A DNA stretch of 64,000 nt from Bacteroidota bacterium (GTDB taxonomy: Bacteria; Bacteroidota; Bacteroidia; Sphingobacteriales; Sphingobacteriaceae): the NCBI GenBank assembly GCA_018266915.1, contig JAFDZM010000024.1, positions 62,001-126,000 on the forward strand. Reading direction: 5' to 3'. The position numbers were made by a program, and so were the translations under genes. Below the pieces are notes generated by a model. The model was not told the origin of the DNA, did no database searches, and was given only the letters and a program-made list of their open reading frames with translations. Below, piece after piece: positions 26,184 through 36,144 of the stretch (its first letter is position 1; each line of letters starts with the position of its first letter).

Positions 26184-27164
26184 ATGAAACACATCACCAT
26201 ACTTGCTCCTGATGGTCCGAATAATGCAAGCAGCGTAATAGGAGCGTACAAAATACTGACAAGGGCCAATTTTTGCTGGACGGAAGCAAACAAAAGGGAA
26301 GGGTTTAAAATACAAGTGGCAGGCATTTCGGAGAAGGTAGAATATTTCGATGGCCTGGTTACGATAAAGCCACATGTTCATATTTCTGAGATAGCGAGGA
26401 CTGACCTGGTGGTAATTCCTTCATTGAGCCATAACTATGAAAACGCTTTAAAGGGGAATCAGGAAATTGTTACCTGGATAGCGGAACAGTATAAAAAGGG
26501 CGCGGAGATAGCCAGCATTTGTTCGGGGGCATTCCTGCTGGCTTCAGCTGGTTTGCTGGATGGTAAAATCTGTTCAACCCATTGGAACGTTGCGGATAGT
26601 TTCAGGATCATGTTCCCGAAAGTGAACCTGCAAACCGATAAGCTGATCACTGACGAAAACGGTATTTACACCAATGGCGGTGCATATTCTTTTTTGAATT
26701 TGCTGATCTACCTGGTTGAGAAATACTTCGACAGGCAAACAGCCATTTATTGTTCCAAAGTTTTTCAGATTGAAATGGACCGGCAGAGCCAATCCGAGTT
26801 CATCATATTCAAGGGGCAAAAACAGCACAGCGACGATCTGGTAAGAGAAGCACAGGCCTATATGGAGGATAACCTGCACGAAAAGATATCGGTTGAATAT
26901 TTGTCATCCCGCTTTGCCATTGGCCGGCGTCATTTTGACCGCAGGTTTATAAAAGCCACCGGTAATACCCCGCTTGAGTACTTACAACGGGTAAAGATCG
27001 AATCGGCCAAGAAGTCTTTTGAAAGCAGCCGCAAAACCGTCAACGAGGTGATGTATGATGTGGGTTATTCGGACGAGAAGGCCTTCCGCGAGGTATTCAG
27101 AAAGGTTACAGGCATGTCACCACTGGAGTACCGGGGAAGGTACAATAAGGAAACCGCAGGCTGA
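26184..27164 (+). CDS. GlxA-family transcriptional regulator (DJ-1/PfpI plus AraC HTH)
   Basis: 326 residues. The first 200 form a DJ-1/PfpI-like domain with ASICSGAFLLASAGLLDG, the nucleophile-elbow region where Cys sits; the last 100 are an AraC-type double HTH (VEYLSSRFAIGRRHFDRRF; VMYDVGYSDEKAFREVFRKVTGMSPLEYR). Regulators of this type sense a small molecule through the first domain. Divergent from the SRPBCC pair, so it may control it (inference). Confidence 0.88.
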   Translation: MKHITILAPDGPNNASSVIGAYKILTRANFCWTEANKREGFKIQVAGISEKVEYFDGLVTIKPHVHISEIARTDLVVIPSLSHNYENALKGNQEIVTWIAEQYKKGAEIASICSGAFLLASAGLLDGKICSTHWNVADSFRIMFPKVNLQTDKLITDENGIYTNGGAYSFLNLLIYLVEKYFDRQTAIYCSKVFQIEMDRQSQSEFIIFKGQKQHSDDLVREAQAYMEDNLHEKISVEYLSSRFAIGRRHFDRRFIKATGNTPLEYLQRVKIESAKKSFESSRKTVNEVMYDVGYSDEKAFREVFRKVTGMSPLEYRGRYNKETAG

Positions 27165-27273
27165 CACAAACTCATGAATACATACACTTGCTCAATCTCA
27201 ATACGTTGCGTGTAATTGTAACATGAATGGTACATAACTTTTGCCGATAGGTTTTCGTATGAAAGGCTATACC

Positions 27274-27684
27274 ATGACCGATCCTATCCGCATATTGCTT
27301 GTTGAAGACGAAGAGATCAACAATTACATTGCAACCAGGCTCATCCAAAAAGCCTTGCCTGGTGCAACGGTCACCTCCTGCCTGCATGGTAAATATGCGA
27401 TAGACCTGCTTACGGAAATGAAACATGGTCCATCGAAATTGCCGGATATTATTTTGCTGGATATCAATATGCCTGTTATGAATGGCTGGGAGTTTTTAGA
27501 CGAATACACCAGCCGGAAGATCGATCCTGAAGGTAAGTCGGCCATTTTTATTTTGTCTTCGTCAGTTTTTAGCGAAGACATCAACCGTGCGCGCCAATAC
27601 CCGGAGGTAAAGGACTTTATCCGCAAACCATTGGATGTGACCAAAATCCGTGAGCTTTTTAACACCAAGGAAGCAGCCCTATAA
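27274..27684 (+). CDS. Stand-alone response regulator receiver
   Basis: 136 residues from the ATG at 27274 (MTDPIRILLVEDEE), the standard receiver start; an ATG at 27259 is also possible. IILLDINMPVMNG holds the phospho-Asp, FILSSSVF the Ser/Thr switch and FIRKPLD the Lys. No output domain, so it acts in a phosphorelay or on a partner protein. It converges on the large kinase genes that follow. Confidence 0.85.
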   Translation: MTDPIRILLVEDEEINNYIATRLIQKALPGATVTSCLHGKYAIDLLTEMKHGPSKLPDIILLDINMPVMNGWEFLDEYTSRKIDPEGKSAIFILSSSVFSEDINRARQYPEVKDFIRKPLDVTKIRELFNTKEAAL

Positions 27685-27738
27685 GGGGTAATAATCAGTA
27701 ATCACCCCAGTAGCTTTTAACCCAATATAGGTTGCTTG

Positions 27739-30048
27739 TCAGTATTTGCTTGTCAAATCAGGGAATTCTATAATGAATACTGAACCTTTTGCGGGCTCAC
27801 TTTCCACATTGATTGAACCGCCCATCGATTCGACCTGCATTTTCACCATAAAAAGCCCCATTCCCTTACCTTCAATATCCGTATCGAACCTTTTATACAA
27901 ACCGAACAGGTTTTTTAGATTCTTTTCTTCAATACCTTTCCCATTGTCCTGGAACCGGATAGTTGTGCCTGTATTTGTTTTGTAGCCCGAAACTGTAATA
28001 ACCGGGTCTATACCAGGTCTGCGGTATTTTATGCCATTCAGAATCAGGTTATAGAATATACTGTACAAATAGCTCTTTATTCCTGCCATTTCCGTAGCTT
28101 CATTAAAGTGATACGAAATGACTGCCCGTTCGCTTTCAATTAAGTGATTCAGACTGAGTGTAATATCTGCTACCAGTGCGCTGAATGAAACTTGTTCACT
28201 TAGTTCATTGGCTTTGCTGCTTACTTCCAGGATATGGTTTAAATCGATAATTGTGTTGTCGAGCATAGTAATTGCCGTATGCAGCGCCAGTTTGATTTCT
28301 TCATATTCAGTGTCATCCAGGTCAAGAACATTTAGCAAATGCGAGAGACCGATGATATTTGCTACCGGTGCACGGAGATTATGCGAGACAATATAAGTGA
28401 ACTGCTCCAGGTCTTTGTTACGCTGCACCAGATCGTTGGTGACGCGCACACGCTCCATATCTGATAGCTTTCTTTCGGTAATATCTTTAAAGGCTAATAG
28501 ATAACCCATATTCTCCTGGTCTTCACCGGTAATGCCTGCCCAGCGTACATCGTACCATTTTTCCGAGCCATCAGCCAGTTCATAACTGGTTTCATAGCTT
28601 ATCATTTCATTCTTTTTAGCTTTTTTGATCGCCTCCTGCATACGCGGAACCCTGTTTTTCGGGAAATAACCAAAGGCATTGCTTCCAGGCTTCAATCTCT
28701 TGCCTGATTGTTCAAGGCAAAGCTCACTTGCCCGGTTATTAAAGGATACTACATGATGACCGGCATCGCAAAGCACATAAGCTATATCTGTATTTTCGAA
28801 AATGGTCCTCAAATTGGCGTCTGCGCGGTGACGCGATTGTTCATCAAATTTCCTTGAAGTAATATCGACGTGCAGGATAACAGCGCCCTTCTGGGTTGTA
28901 TCTGCCAATGGAGCCGCGATGAGCTGAAACCAAACTCTTTGCTGCTGTATGTTGCAGGAATACTCCATGGTAAAAGTTCTGGCAGAACCGGTAATTACAG
29001 ACATAACACCACGGGTGATTTCTTTCCCGGTAACGGGATCTACACCGGTTGCTTTTTCTGAAATGGTCATGTAATTATAGCCTATCCCATACCGTGGTAT
29101 GCCAAGGTTGTTGGCATTGGTTAACTTTCTCCAGGACTCGTTAACAGCTACAATCTTACAATTTTCGTTTAGCAGCACCACATTTGCAGGAAGAGCATTG
29201 AGTATACCTGTTTGCCGCTCGTGCGCTTCTTTTAATTCTTCTATCTTTTGTTCTACTTCGAGCTGAGCGAGCTTTGAGCGGGTAATGTTTTGGCAAAATC
29301 CGATAATATACACGGGCACACCCCCGTTATCCAGCTCGAATTCCATTTGCGCATGCAGGTATTGAATATCGCCATCCCTGCCAATGATTCGAAAATCGAT
29401 CTCTGCGGCCTGTCTTTTTTCAACAGCATTTTTAAAATTGCTTTGCACTTCCGGAATATCTTCGGGATGTATATTCCTGAAAAAATTATCGTTTGTTGGT
29501 TCTACTTCTCCCGGGACATAACCCAGCAAAAGATAGTACCCCTGCGACCATTCCAGTTTCCCCGTTTTAAGGTCGAGCCTCCAGGTGCCGAATCCGGCCA
29601 GCAATTCGGCCTTACTAAACAACGCCTCACTTGCTACCACCCTGTTAAGGTAAAGCTGTGTTTGGGCATCAGACCGGTATTTGTCTACTGCATTGGTAAC
29701 TGCACTTGGCAAGCGTTGTAAGCGGTCTTTTAATACATAGTCGCTCGCGCCTTCCTTCATTACACTAACTGCAAACTCTTCCGAAACTGTAGATGTGATC
29801 AAAATGAAAGGAATGTTCCGGCCACTTTCCTTTAGCAGATTAAGCGCTTCGAGCGAATTAAATGTAGGAAGTGAATGATCCGACAGAATAACATCCGGCT
29901 GAAACTCATCAAGAGCCTCCATATACTCCTGTCGTGTGTCAACCAGGCATTTTTCAAAAGCAATGCCTGCCTTCTTTAACGCACGGTCCACCAGTTCTGC
30001 ATCGCTCGCGATATCCTCCAGGTGAAGTATTTTTAAACTATGATCCAT
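27739..30048 (-). CDS. Hybrid sensor kinase: receiver, three PAS domains, HisKA, HATPase
   Basis: 769 residues from the ATG at 30048 (MDHSLKILHLEDIASDAELV); the frame extends further upstream but that part overlaps the next gene's end. Domains: receiver with ILSDHSLPTF (1-125), PAS (about 140-260), PAS (about 275-400), PAS (about 410-530), then FTYIVSHNLRAPVANIIGL (H-box) and an ATPase with GKGIEEKNLKNLFGL and GKGMGLFMV. No membrane span, so cytosolic. It probably receives phosphate or regulates through its own receiver. Follows the response regulator gene 4 bp downstream. Confidence 0.85.
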   Translation of the reverse strand: MDHSLKILHLEDIASDAELVDRALKKAGIAFEKCLVDTRQEYMEALDEFQPDVILSDHSLPTFNSLEALNLLKESGRNIPFILITSTVSEEFAVSVMKEGASDYVLKDRLQRLPSAVTNAVDKYRSDAQTQLYLNRVVASEALFSKAELLAGFGTWRLDLKTGKLEWSQGYYLLLGYVPGEVEPTNDNFFRNIHPEDIPEVQSNFKNAVEKRQAAEIDFRIIGRDGDIQYLHAQMEFELDNGGVPVYIIGFCQNITRSKLAQLEVEQKIEELKEAHERQTGILNALPANVVLLNENCKIVAVNESWRKLTNANNLGIPRYGIGYNYMTISEKATGVDPVTGKEITRGVMSVITGSARTFTMEYSCNIQQQRVWFQLIAAPLADTTQKGAVILHVDITSRKFDEQSRHRADANLRTIFENTDIAYVLCDAGHHVVSFNNRASELCLEQSGKRLKPGSNAFGYFPKNRVPRMQEAIKKAKKNEMISYETSYELADGSEKWYDVRWAGITGEDQENMGYLLAFKDITERKLSDMERVRVTNDLVQRNKDLEQFTYIVSHNLRAPVANIIGLSHLLNVLDLDDTEYEEIKLALHTAITMLDNTIIDLNHILEVSSKANELSEQVSFSALVADITLSLNHLIESERAVISYHFNEATEMAGIKSYLYSIFYNLILNGIKYRRPGIDPVITVSGYKTNTGTTIRFQDNGKGIEEKNLKNLFGLYKRFDTDIEGKGMGLFMVKMQVESMGGSINVESEPAKGSVFIIEFPDLTSKY

Positions 30049-30052
30049 ATTA

Positions 30053-30493
30053 TTAATCGATACCCTGATTTGTAATAAGCCAGTAAAAACCCAGCTCTGA
30101 AACAGCTTTAGCAAACCCCTCAAAATCGACAGGTTTGACCACATAGCTGTTCACACCAAGATCGTAACTGGTAATAATATCCTGCTCTTCTTTGGACGAG
30201 GTCATAATAACTACCGGAATTGTGCGTGTTGCATCATTCGCTTTAAGCTGGCGCAGAACTTCAATTCCGTCTACCTTTGGCATTTTGATATCCAGTAAAA
30301 TAACCTTAGGCCTGTTCCCGATATTTCTGTCTGCATACATTCCTCTCGCAAAAAGAAAGTCAAGGGCTTCGGCCCCATCACTCAAATGGATCAAACGGTT
30401 GGCAAGATTGGATTTTTTTAATGCCCGGATGGTCAGCTCTGCATCGTGCGGATTATCTTCAACTAATAAGATCTCCACTTTGTTGTCGTTCAT
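30053..30493 (-). CDS. Rcp1-like response regulator
   Basis: 146 residues from ATG 30493 ([20 protein letters not shown]); an upstream Met is in frame but lies inside the kinase gene. [13 protein letters not shown] carries the phospho-Asp, VVIMTSS the Thr/Ser switch and SYVVKPVD the Lys. Such DNPHDAELT receivers pair with phytochrome-like or PAS kinases. It overlaps the 3' end of the upstream kinase gene by 35 bp. Confidence 0.88.
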   Translation of the reverse strand: MNDNKVEILLVEDNPHDAELTIRALKKSNLANRLIHLSDGAEALDFLFARGMYADRNIGNRPKVILLDIKMPKVDGIEVLRQLKANDATRTIPVVIMTSSKEEQDIITSYDLGVNSYVVKPVDFEGFAKAVSELGFYWLITNQGID

Positions 30494-32291
30494 AGATATG
30501 TTTTTTAGGTAAATGAAAATAGAAAGTTGCGCCTTGTCCTTCCTGGCCCTCAGCACGGATTGTTCCATGATGTTTGTCGATGATCCGTTTCACAAGGGCC
30601 AGCCCCACACCAGTTCCCTCAAATTCTTCCTGCGAGTGCAGGCGCTGAAAAACTCCAAATAGCTTATCAGCATAGGCCATATCAAAGCCGGCTCCATTAT
30701 CTCTTACGAAGTAACTAGTGTAAGTGTCATTTTCTTCGCCCCCGATTTCAATTACAGGATGCTCCTTTTTTGACGAGTACTTGATAGCATTGCTTATAAG
30801 ATTCATCAATACTTGCCTGATCATGCCTGCATCAGCTTTAGCAGGAGGAAGACCAATTATTTGGATATTATAATCTTTGTCATTCTCATTTTGCAACAAC
30901 TCGTTTATCACCGTGTGGGCCAGCTCCTGCATATCAACCTGCGTTAATACCAGGTCTTTCTTACCTAACTTGGAAAAAGCTAACAGATCGTCAATAAGTC
31001 GCCCCATCCGCGTTGCATTTGTGACGATGTTGTTAATGATCCGGTTCCCTTCCGCATCGAATTGAGGGCCATAATCTTCCTGTAGCATAACGGCATACCC
31101 GTTAATGGCACGAAGCGGGGTCCGCAGGTCATGAGATACGGAGTAGGAAAAGGCATCAAGCTCCTTATTAGCACGTTCCAATTGCCCGGTGCGTTCCTGT
31201 ACTTTTTGTTCCAGGTCATGCCACATCGTATAGATTTGACTCGTCATCCGGTTGAAAGCTGTTGCTAATTGCCCCAATTCATCATTTCCCGGAATATCGA
31301 TGGTTAATTGTTCACCCTCGGGCATGGTCCGGGCGGCTTCCGTCAACTGGTTTAATGGTTTAGTAATATCACGGCTCACTATACGGGCAGCTATTATACC
31401 TATTACCATCAACACTACGCCAAACAGCAGTATCCAGGGAATAAGGCTTTGTGTACCCTCAAGGATGTTTTTTTCGGGAAACGCGATAACTGCCAGCCAT
31501 GGCGTATGGAAAACTTGCTGTGCCTTGGCGTACAACTTACCGTCATTTTTGTCGATATACTCAATAAGTTCGTTCTTCTGACCTGTGCCAAAAGGAGGGC
31601 CTGGTACGGGTTTAATCATATCTGTCCAGATACTGGCATCTGCATTACCCAAATAAAGGTGCGCGCCGCTTCCCATCAATTGCGACAGTTGGGCAACCGC
31701 TTGTGGCGTAGCATGGAGTAATTGCCAGCTAACCAGGTAGCCCGAAAGTTTGCCATTTGCGGAAACGCCTGCTATTATCGGATAATATAATGTCCCATTG
31801 CTATTATAAAACTTACCAATCTGACAAGAATCGGGCATTACAGGTGTGGATAATAATACCTCGCTTAGCGGAACAGGAACATGAACAGTAGATTTAGTTG
31901 AGCGAAGCACCGTCTGTTTATTGGTATCCAGCAGCTCAACAGATACCCATGTACTATCGCGGTGTAACTTGTCCATCTGGCTGAGCGCATCAGCACGATA
32001 TTGGTCATTATGAGCAGTATAGAGATATCCTGTTATACTTTTCTGAGCAGCTGTGGCACGGGTTGTTCTGCGCACAGCCTGTGCCTGTTGCGCCAACATA
32101 GTACCAATCTGGTTAGACAGCAGACTAATACGCACTTTCCCTATTGCAAGAGCTGCTTTTCTCAGGCTATAATAATTTAACAAACCATATATACTGATGG
32201 TAAAAAGCAGCAAACCGCAAATAAGAAGCGGCAGGCGTTGCCGGATAGACAGTTTGCTAAGCAAAAGCCGGGTTTTCAGATTATGTACCAT
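30459..32291 (-). CDS. Membrane histidine kinase with periplasmic sensor, HAMP, HisKA, HATPase
   Basis: 610 residues. Helix 1 ([19 protein letters not shown]), a periplasmic domain (about 45-280) of Cache type, helix 2 ([22 protein letters not shown]), HAMP ([20 protein letters not shown], then [13 protein letters not shown]), H-box ([18 protein letters not shown]) and ATPase ([25 protein letters not shown]). First gene of the three-gene signalling run 32291 to 27739; its cue is unknown. Confidence 0.9.
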   Translation of the reverse strand: MVHNLKTRLLLSKLSIRQRLPLLICGLLLFTISIYGLLNYYSLRKAALAIGKVRISLLSNQIGTMLAQQAQAVRRTTRATAAQKSITGYLYTAHNDQYRADALSQMDKLHRDSTWVSVELLDTNKQTVLRSTKSTVHVPVPLSEVLLSTPVMPDSCQIGKFYNSNGTLYYPIIAGVSANGKLSGYLVSWQLLHATPQAVAQLSQLMGSGAHLYLGNADASIWTDMIKPVPGPPFGTGQKNELIEYIDKNDGKLYAKAQQVFHTPWLAVIAFPEKNILEGTQSLIPWILLFGVVLMVIGIIAARIVSRDITKPLNQLTEAARTMPEGEQLTIDIPGNDELGQLATAFNRMTSQIYTMWHDLEQKVQERTGQLERANKELDAFSYSVSHDLRTPLRAINGYAVMLQEDYGPQFDAEGNRIINNIVTNATRMGRLIDDLLAFSKLGKKDLVLTQVDMQELAHTVINELLQNENDKDYNIQIIGLPPAKADAGMIRQVLMNLISNAIKYSSKKEHPVIEIGGEENDTYTSYFVRDNGAGFDMAYADKLFGVFQRLHSQEEFEGTGVGLALVKRIIDKHHGTIRAEGQEGQGATFYFHLPKKHIYERQQSGDLIS

Positions 32292-32982
32292 ATTGTCTGG
32301 TCAGGGTAGGGGAGCCCGGATATGTTTGATAATGTTTACAGGTAGGGCACATTTATGGCAGTGCCTTTGCCATTTGCAGGTCAAGTAATCAGGGGATTGC
32401 AACAAATTTAATATTTGTTGCCTTTTAATTAAACCGTGTTTTCACCCAATTTTACATTTGGGGGGAGAGAATAGCGTTTTATACAGGTGATGCGGTTTTT
32501 GCCCTTATTTGCTATCAAGCTATGGTATAAAGAACTTATTTGTTAAGTAATAGGAAATTAATTTATTTTTTTATACGAAATAAATAAGCTTAGGTTTAAA
32601 TAAATTTTGTTTGTTGAAGATATTGGGTGCGTTAGTAATGTAAAAAAGTTGTAGCAAAATTTGGGATAGCCAGCAGATACATGCTGAACCATTAAATGAA
32701 ACCTGCAATTTCGCATAGCCTCCATCTGATGTGTAACCTGTAAATCTGGCATTTTCGATCATAAAATGATGTTCGGATTTAAAAGAGACGATGACAGTCG
32801 TCATACCCTTTAATGATGCATGTCATAATTTATTTGTTGCAAATAGCCGACTTTTGATTAGAACAGCGGTGAGGAATTAATGTGCTGTTTAAGTTTATTG
32901 TATAGCGGCTAGTCAAGGCCTTAATTGAAAGCGCTACGATCAAAATATTTATATAAATTTATATCGGTACACCTCAATCGCA
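32292..32982. other. Long intergenic region upstream of the efflux operon
   Basis: 690 bp. The left 500 bp are AT-rich with no feature I can support; two short overlapping minus-strand ORFs at 32558-32804 have no recognisable product. The right part holds the twin-operator promoter at 32792-32856. The promoter of the kinase at 32291 should lie at the left end but I see no clear box. Confidence 0.5.
32792..32856 (+). promoter_or_regulatory. Twin CRP/FNR-type operators plus -7 box, efflux operon
   Basis: TGACAGTCGTCA (32792-32803) and TGATGCATGTCA (32814-32825), centres 22 bp apart, both full TGAY-N4-RTCA matches; GACTTTTG at 32849-32856 sits exactly 35 bp after the proximal operator start. 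This leaves a 126-bp leader before the first ATG, longer than in the other island promoters. Confidence 0.78.
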
Positions 32983-34089
32983 ATGAGAATAAGCAGAAAC
33001 ATTTCTTACCTGATATTATCCCTATTTATAACAAGTTGTAGTAAAGTCCATACTATTCACCCAATCCGGAAGGATATAGTGGAGACGGTATATGCATCGG
33101 GAAAAGTTATGGCCGATAGCGAATACACGGTATATGCTTTAAGTCCCGGTACCATTGTGAAGAAGCTGGTTAAAGAGGGCGATGCTGTAAAAAAAGGTCA
33201 GCTATTGTATGTAATTAATAATACAGCCCCGGCAGCCAGGTTAGACGCTGCAAATATTACTTATGAAAAAGCGCAGGAAAACGTATCATCCCGATCGAGG
33301 GTATTGGGCGACCTGAAATTAGCTATGCAAAATGCTAACATAAAATTCAGTAATGATTCCCTGCAATACTTCAGGCTTAAAAGTTTATGGAGCCAAAATG
33401 TAGGTACTAAAAGTGCCCTGGATAATGCCGAGACCCAATATCATATGTCGCTTAATGAGAAAAAATCAGCGCAGGAAAAATATTATTCAACTGTTAATGA
33501 TCTGAATGTTTCTTTAAAAAATGCACAAAGCGGTGTAGCCAGCGCCCGTAATGATCTGAGCAATTACCTGATACGTTCGGAAAGCAACGGCACTGTTTAC
33601 CAGATGATGAAGGAAAAAGGCGAAGCCGTAAGAGCTAATGAGGCTGTAGTCTTAATCGGGAAATCTACTGATCGTTTAATCAGGTTATCTGTTGATCAGC
33701 AGGATATTAATTTGGTGCAACCGGGGCAACAGGTGTTATTAAAAACAGATGCCACGGGCGATAAAATTTACAATGCCAAAGTGGTAAGGATTTACCCGAC
33801 AATGAACGAGGCGGACCAGACCTTCAGGGTGGATGCAATTTTTACCGGGCAGGATACACAGCCTTATATACACACCTCTATTGAAGCGAATATCGTTATT
33901 CAAAAAAAGAAGCAGGCTTTGGTTATTCCTATTAAATCTGTTCTGAACGGCGATAGTGTAAAAGTAAAAGAAGGCAATAGGATAAAAACAACGCCCGTAA
34001 AGATTGGCATCCATACACTGGACGAGGCTGAAATATTGAGCGGCCTTGGCGAGCATTCTGAAGTGGTTGAATCTTCATCGGATAAATAA
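32983..34089 (+). CDS. HlyD/MacA-type periplasmic adaptor
   Basis: 368 residues. The N-terminal hydrophobic segment ends FITSC, so it is probably a lipoprotein. Then a lipoyl-like barrel half (VYALSPGTIVKKLVKEGDAVKKGQLLY), a coiled-coil hairpin (about 85-190), the second half (YLIRSESNGTVYQMMKEKGEAVRANE), and a beta-barrel domain. Such adaptors link an inner membrane MacB-type transporter to an outer membrane channel. No TolC gene is in the operon. First of three genes, under twin operators. Confidence 0.88.
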   Translation: MRISRNISYLILSLFITSCSKVHTIHPIRKDIVETVYASGKVMADSEYTVYALSPGTIVKKLVKEGDAVKKGQLLYVINNTAPAARLDAANITYEKAQENVSSRSRVLGDLKLAMQNANIKFSNDSLQYFRLKSLWSQNVGTKSALDNAETQYHMSLNEKKSAQEKYYSTVNDLNVSLKNAQSGVASARNDLSNYLIRSESNGTVYQMMKEKGEAVRANEAVVLIGKSTDRLIRLSVDQQDINLVQPGQQVLLKTDATGDKIYNAKVVRIYPTMNEADQTFRVDAIFTGQDTQPYIHTSIEANIVIQKKKQALVIPIKSVLNGDSVKVKEGNRIKTTPVKIGIHTLDEAEILSGLGEHSEVVESSSDK

Positions 34090-34090
34090 T

Positions 34091-35344
34091 ATGATGGTAG
34101 ATACGCTCATAGCAAAACGGCACCTGATGGCCAATAAGAAGCAAACACTTGTAGCCATGCTGGGCGTTACTTTCGGTATAGCCATGTTTATCCTGATGAT
34201 CAGCTTCATGATAGGGGTTAACCAGTTTATGGAAGACACCATGCTATCTTCCACTCCCGATATACATATCTACAATGATATAAAAACTGACTATACGGTT
34301 TCGATAGCAGGGGATTATTTCAAAGACAAAAACCTGCTGGTGTCAGTTCGTCACCCTAAACCCAAGCAAGTCAACCTGAATATTAAAAATGCAAGCGGAA
34401 TTATTAATGACCTTCAACATGACCCGGAAATAACGCGGGTGTCGCCTTTCCTTAGCACCCAGGTGTTTTACAACTATGGCCCGGTGCAAATCAATGGCTA
34501 TATCAATGGCGTAAATATTATTGATGAATCCAAAATTTTCGATCTGAGAAGTAAAATGATTGTGGGGCAGCCAGAAGACTTGCTAAATGCTGATAAAGGC
34601 ATCATAATGGGCAGGGGCCTTGCTAGTAAGCTAAATCTTAGCGCGGGTGATATGGTAACTTTAACCACACCTGCCGGTACCTCTATGAGTTTTAGGGTAG
34701 TGGGAATATTTGCTATTGGCATAGGCACCATCGACGACACCCGGAGCTATATTAACCTGGCGAACGTTCAGCAGCTAATGGGGAAAGACAGAAGCTATAT
34801 AACGGACATCAATATTAAATTGACCAACAATAAACTTGCGCCCTCTAAAGCAGGTGAACTGTATAAAAAATACAATTACAAATCAGACGACTGGCAGACG
34901 GCAAACTCCTCGGTCATGGCATCCAACATTGTACGCGATGTGCTAACATACGTAGTCAGCATTACTTTACTTACTGTTGCAGGTTTCGGGATATATAATA
35001 TTATGAACATGACCATCCAAAATAAAATGAAGGATATTGCCATATTAAAGGCACAAGGATTTTCGGGGCACGATATAGTCAGGATATTTTTGAGCCAGTC
35101 GTTGTTTATCGGCTTTTTTGGCGCTCTGATGGGCGAGGTGCTGGGCTTTTTACTTTCCTATGCTTTATCGCGTGTACCTTTTCCTCATAACGATTTTATT
35201 TCTTTAAAGTACTTCCCGGTGATATTCAATCCGGCACATTATTTTTTTGGCCTTGTATTTGGGGTTATCACCCCTTTCATTGCCGGGCTTATGCCATCTA
35301 TTAAAGCATCCAGGATAGACCCTGTAGTTATATTGAGGGGATAA
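34091..35344 (+). CDS. MacB/FtsX-type ABC transporter permease
   Basis: 417 residues from the ATG at 34091 (MMVDTLIAKRHLMANKKQT), 1 bp after the adaptor stop; the longer frame begins inside the adaptor gene. Helix 1 (LVAMLGVTFGIAMFILMISFMIG), a large periplasmic MacB_PCD-like domain (about 45-280), then three helices with the FtsX pattern (LLTVAGFGIYNIMNMTIQNKMKDIAILKAQGFS). Mechanotransmission type, likely exporting a lipid, peptide or small toxic compound. Confidence 0.88.
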   Translation: MMVDTLIAKRHLMANKKQTLVAMLGVTFGIAMFILMISFMIGVNQFMEDTMLSSTPDIHIYNDIKTDYTVSIAGDYFKDKNLLVSVRHPKPKQVNLNIKNASGIINDLQHDPEITRVSPFLSTQVFYNYGPVQINGYINGVNIIDESKIFDLRSKMIVGQPEDLLNADKGIIMGRGLASKLNLSAGDMVTLTTPAGTSMSFRVVGIFAIGIGTIDDTRSYINLANVQQLMGKDRSYITDINIKLTNNKLAPSKAGELYKKYNYKSDDWQTANSSVMASNIVRDVLTYVVSITLLTVAGFGIYNIMNMTIQNKMKDIAILKAQGFSGHDIVRIFLSQSLFIGFFGALMGEVLGFLLSYALSRVPFPHNDFISLKYFPVIFNPAHYFFGLVFGVITPFIAGLMPSIKASRIDPVVILRG

Positions 35345-35347
35345 AAA

Positions 35348-36022
35348 ATGAGTGCAGCGCTGAGAGTTGAAAATCTGAATAAATCCTTCCACGAGCCGGA
35401 GGATTTTCAAGTTCTGTTCGACATTTCGTTTACTGTAAATAAAGGCGAGTTTGTTCCGGTTATAGGTAAATCTGGCTGCGGTAAATCCACATTGCTTTAT
35501 CTGTTAAGCACCCTCGATACGGATTACCAGGGAAAGATATTTATTAATGATCAATTATTGACCGGCGAAAGTCAGAATAATCTTGCCCGCTTTCGTAATG
35601 AAAACATCGGCTTTGTTTTTCAATTCCATTTTTTGCTGCCTGAGTTTACAGTATTAGAAAATGTAATGTTGCCCGCATTAAAACTTGGCAAACTCAGCCG
35701 CAAAGAAATTGAAGAACAGGCAATTGATAAATTACGTCAACTACAAATGGATACCTTTGCCCATAAGTTATCCTCCCGGCTTTCCGGCGGGCAGCAGCAA
35801 AGGGTTGCCATTGCCCGCGCATTGATCAATAATCCTACTATTATAATGGCTGATGAACCTACAGGAAACCTGGACAGTGTTAACACTGGTCTGGTATTCG
35901 ATATATTCAGAGAGCTATCGCATCAAAAAGGCATTACGATACTTACCGTAACCCATGATCTTGATTTCGCAAAAAATGCAGACAGGGTGATAGAAATGGT
36001 GGATGGCAGGATTAAGATTTAG
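35348..36022 (+). CDS. ABC transporter ATPase, MacB/LolD type
   Basis: 224 residues. Walker A GKSGCGKST, Q loop FVFQFHFLLPEFT, signature LSGGQQQR, Walker B IIMADEPTG, H loop VTHD. Size and ENVMLPAL block match the LolD/MacB-like group. It follows the permease by 3 bp. The ATPase of the same exporter as the two preceding genes. Confidence 0.92.
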   Translation: MSAALRVENLNKSFHEPEDFQVLFDISFTVNKGEFVPVIGKSGCGKSTLLYLLSTLDTDYQGKIFINDQLLTGESQNNLARFRNENIGFVFQFHFLLPEFTVLENVMLPALKLGKLSRKEIEEQAIDKLRQLQMDTFAHKLSSRLSGGQQQRVAIARALINNPTIIMADEPTGNLDSVNTGLVFDIFRELSHQKGITILTVTHDLDFAKNADRVIEMVDGRIKI

Positions 36023-36060
36023 CAAGTCCCTTCGTTTTCAAAGTTATCTTTAATAAAAAG

Positions 36061-36125
36061 TGACTTTTATCACTTTTTTTATTAACACTAAGCATTTTCT
36101 TAATTTACACCATATTTGATATTTG
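36061..36125 (+). promoter_or_regulatory. fixL promoter with operator pair and -7 box
   Basis: TGACTTTTATCA (36061-36072) is a full operator; the second position 22 bp on, TAACACTAAGCA, is degenerate (two changes). GATATTTG at 36118-36125 lies at the standard 35-bp spacing from 36083. A further full operator, TGACTAATATCA (36126-36137), follows directly and ends 7 bp before the ATG, where binding would block transcription or translation initiation. The first operator also lies inside a hairpin, AAAAAGTGA-N6-TCACTTTTTTT (36056-36079), which can terminate the ABC operon. Confidence 0.65.
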
Positions 36126-36144
36126 TGACTAATATCACTTTTAT

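Noticed and set aside
32558..32804. Two short overlapping minus-strand ORFs in the long intergenic region
   Set aside because: Short, overlapping in different frames, no recognisable product, one runs into the operator region.
34046..34090. Upstream start of the MacB-type permease inside the adaptor gene
   Set aside because: The ATG at 34091 directly after the adaptor stop gives the family's normal N-terminus.
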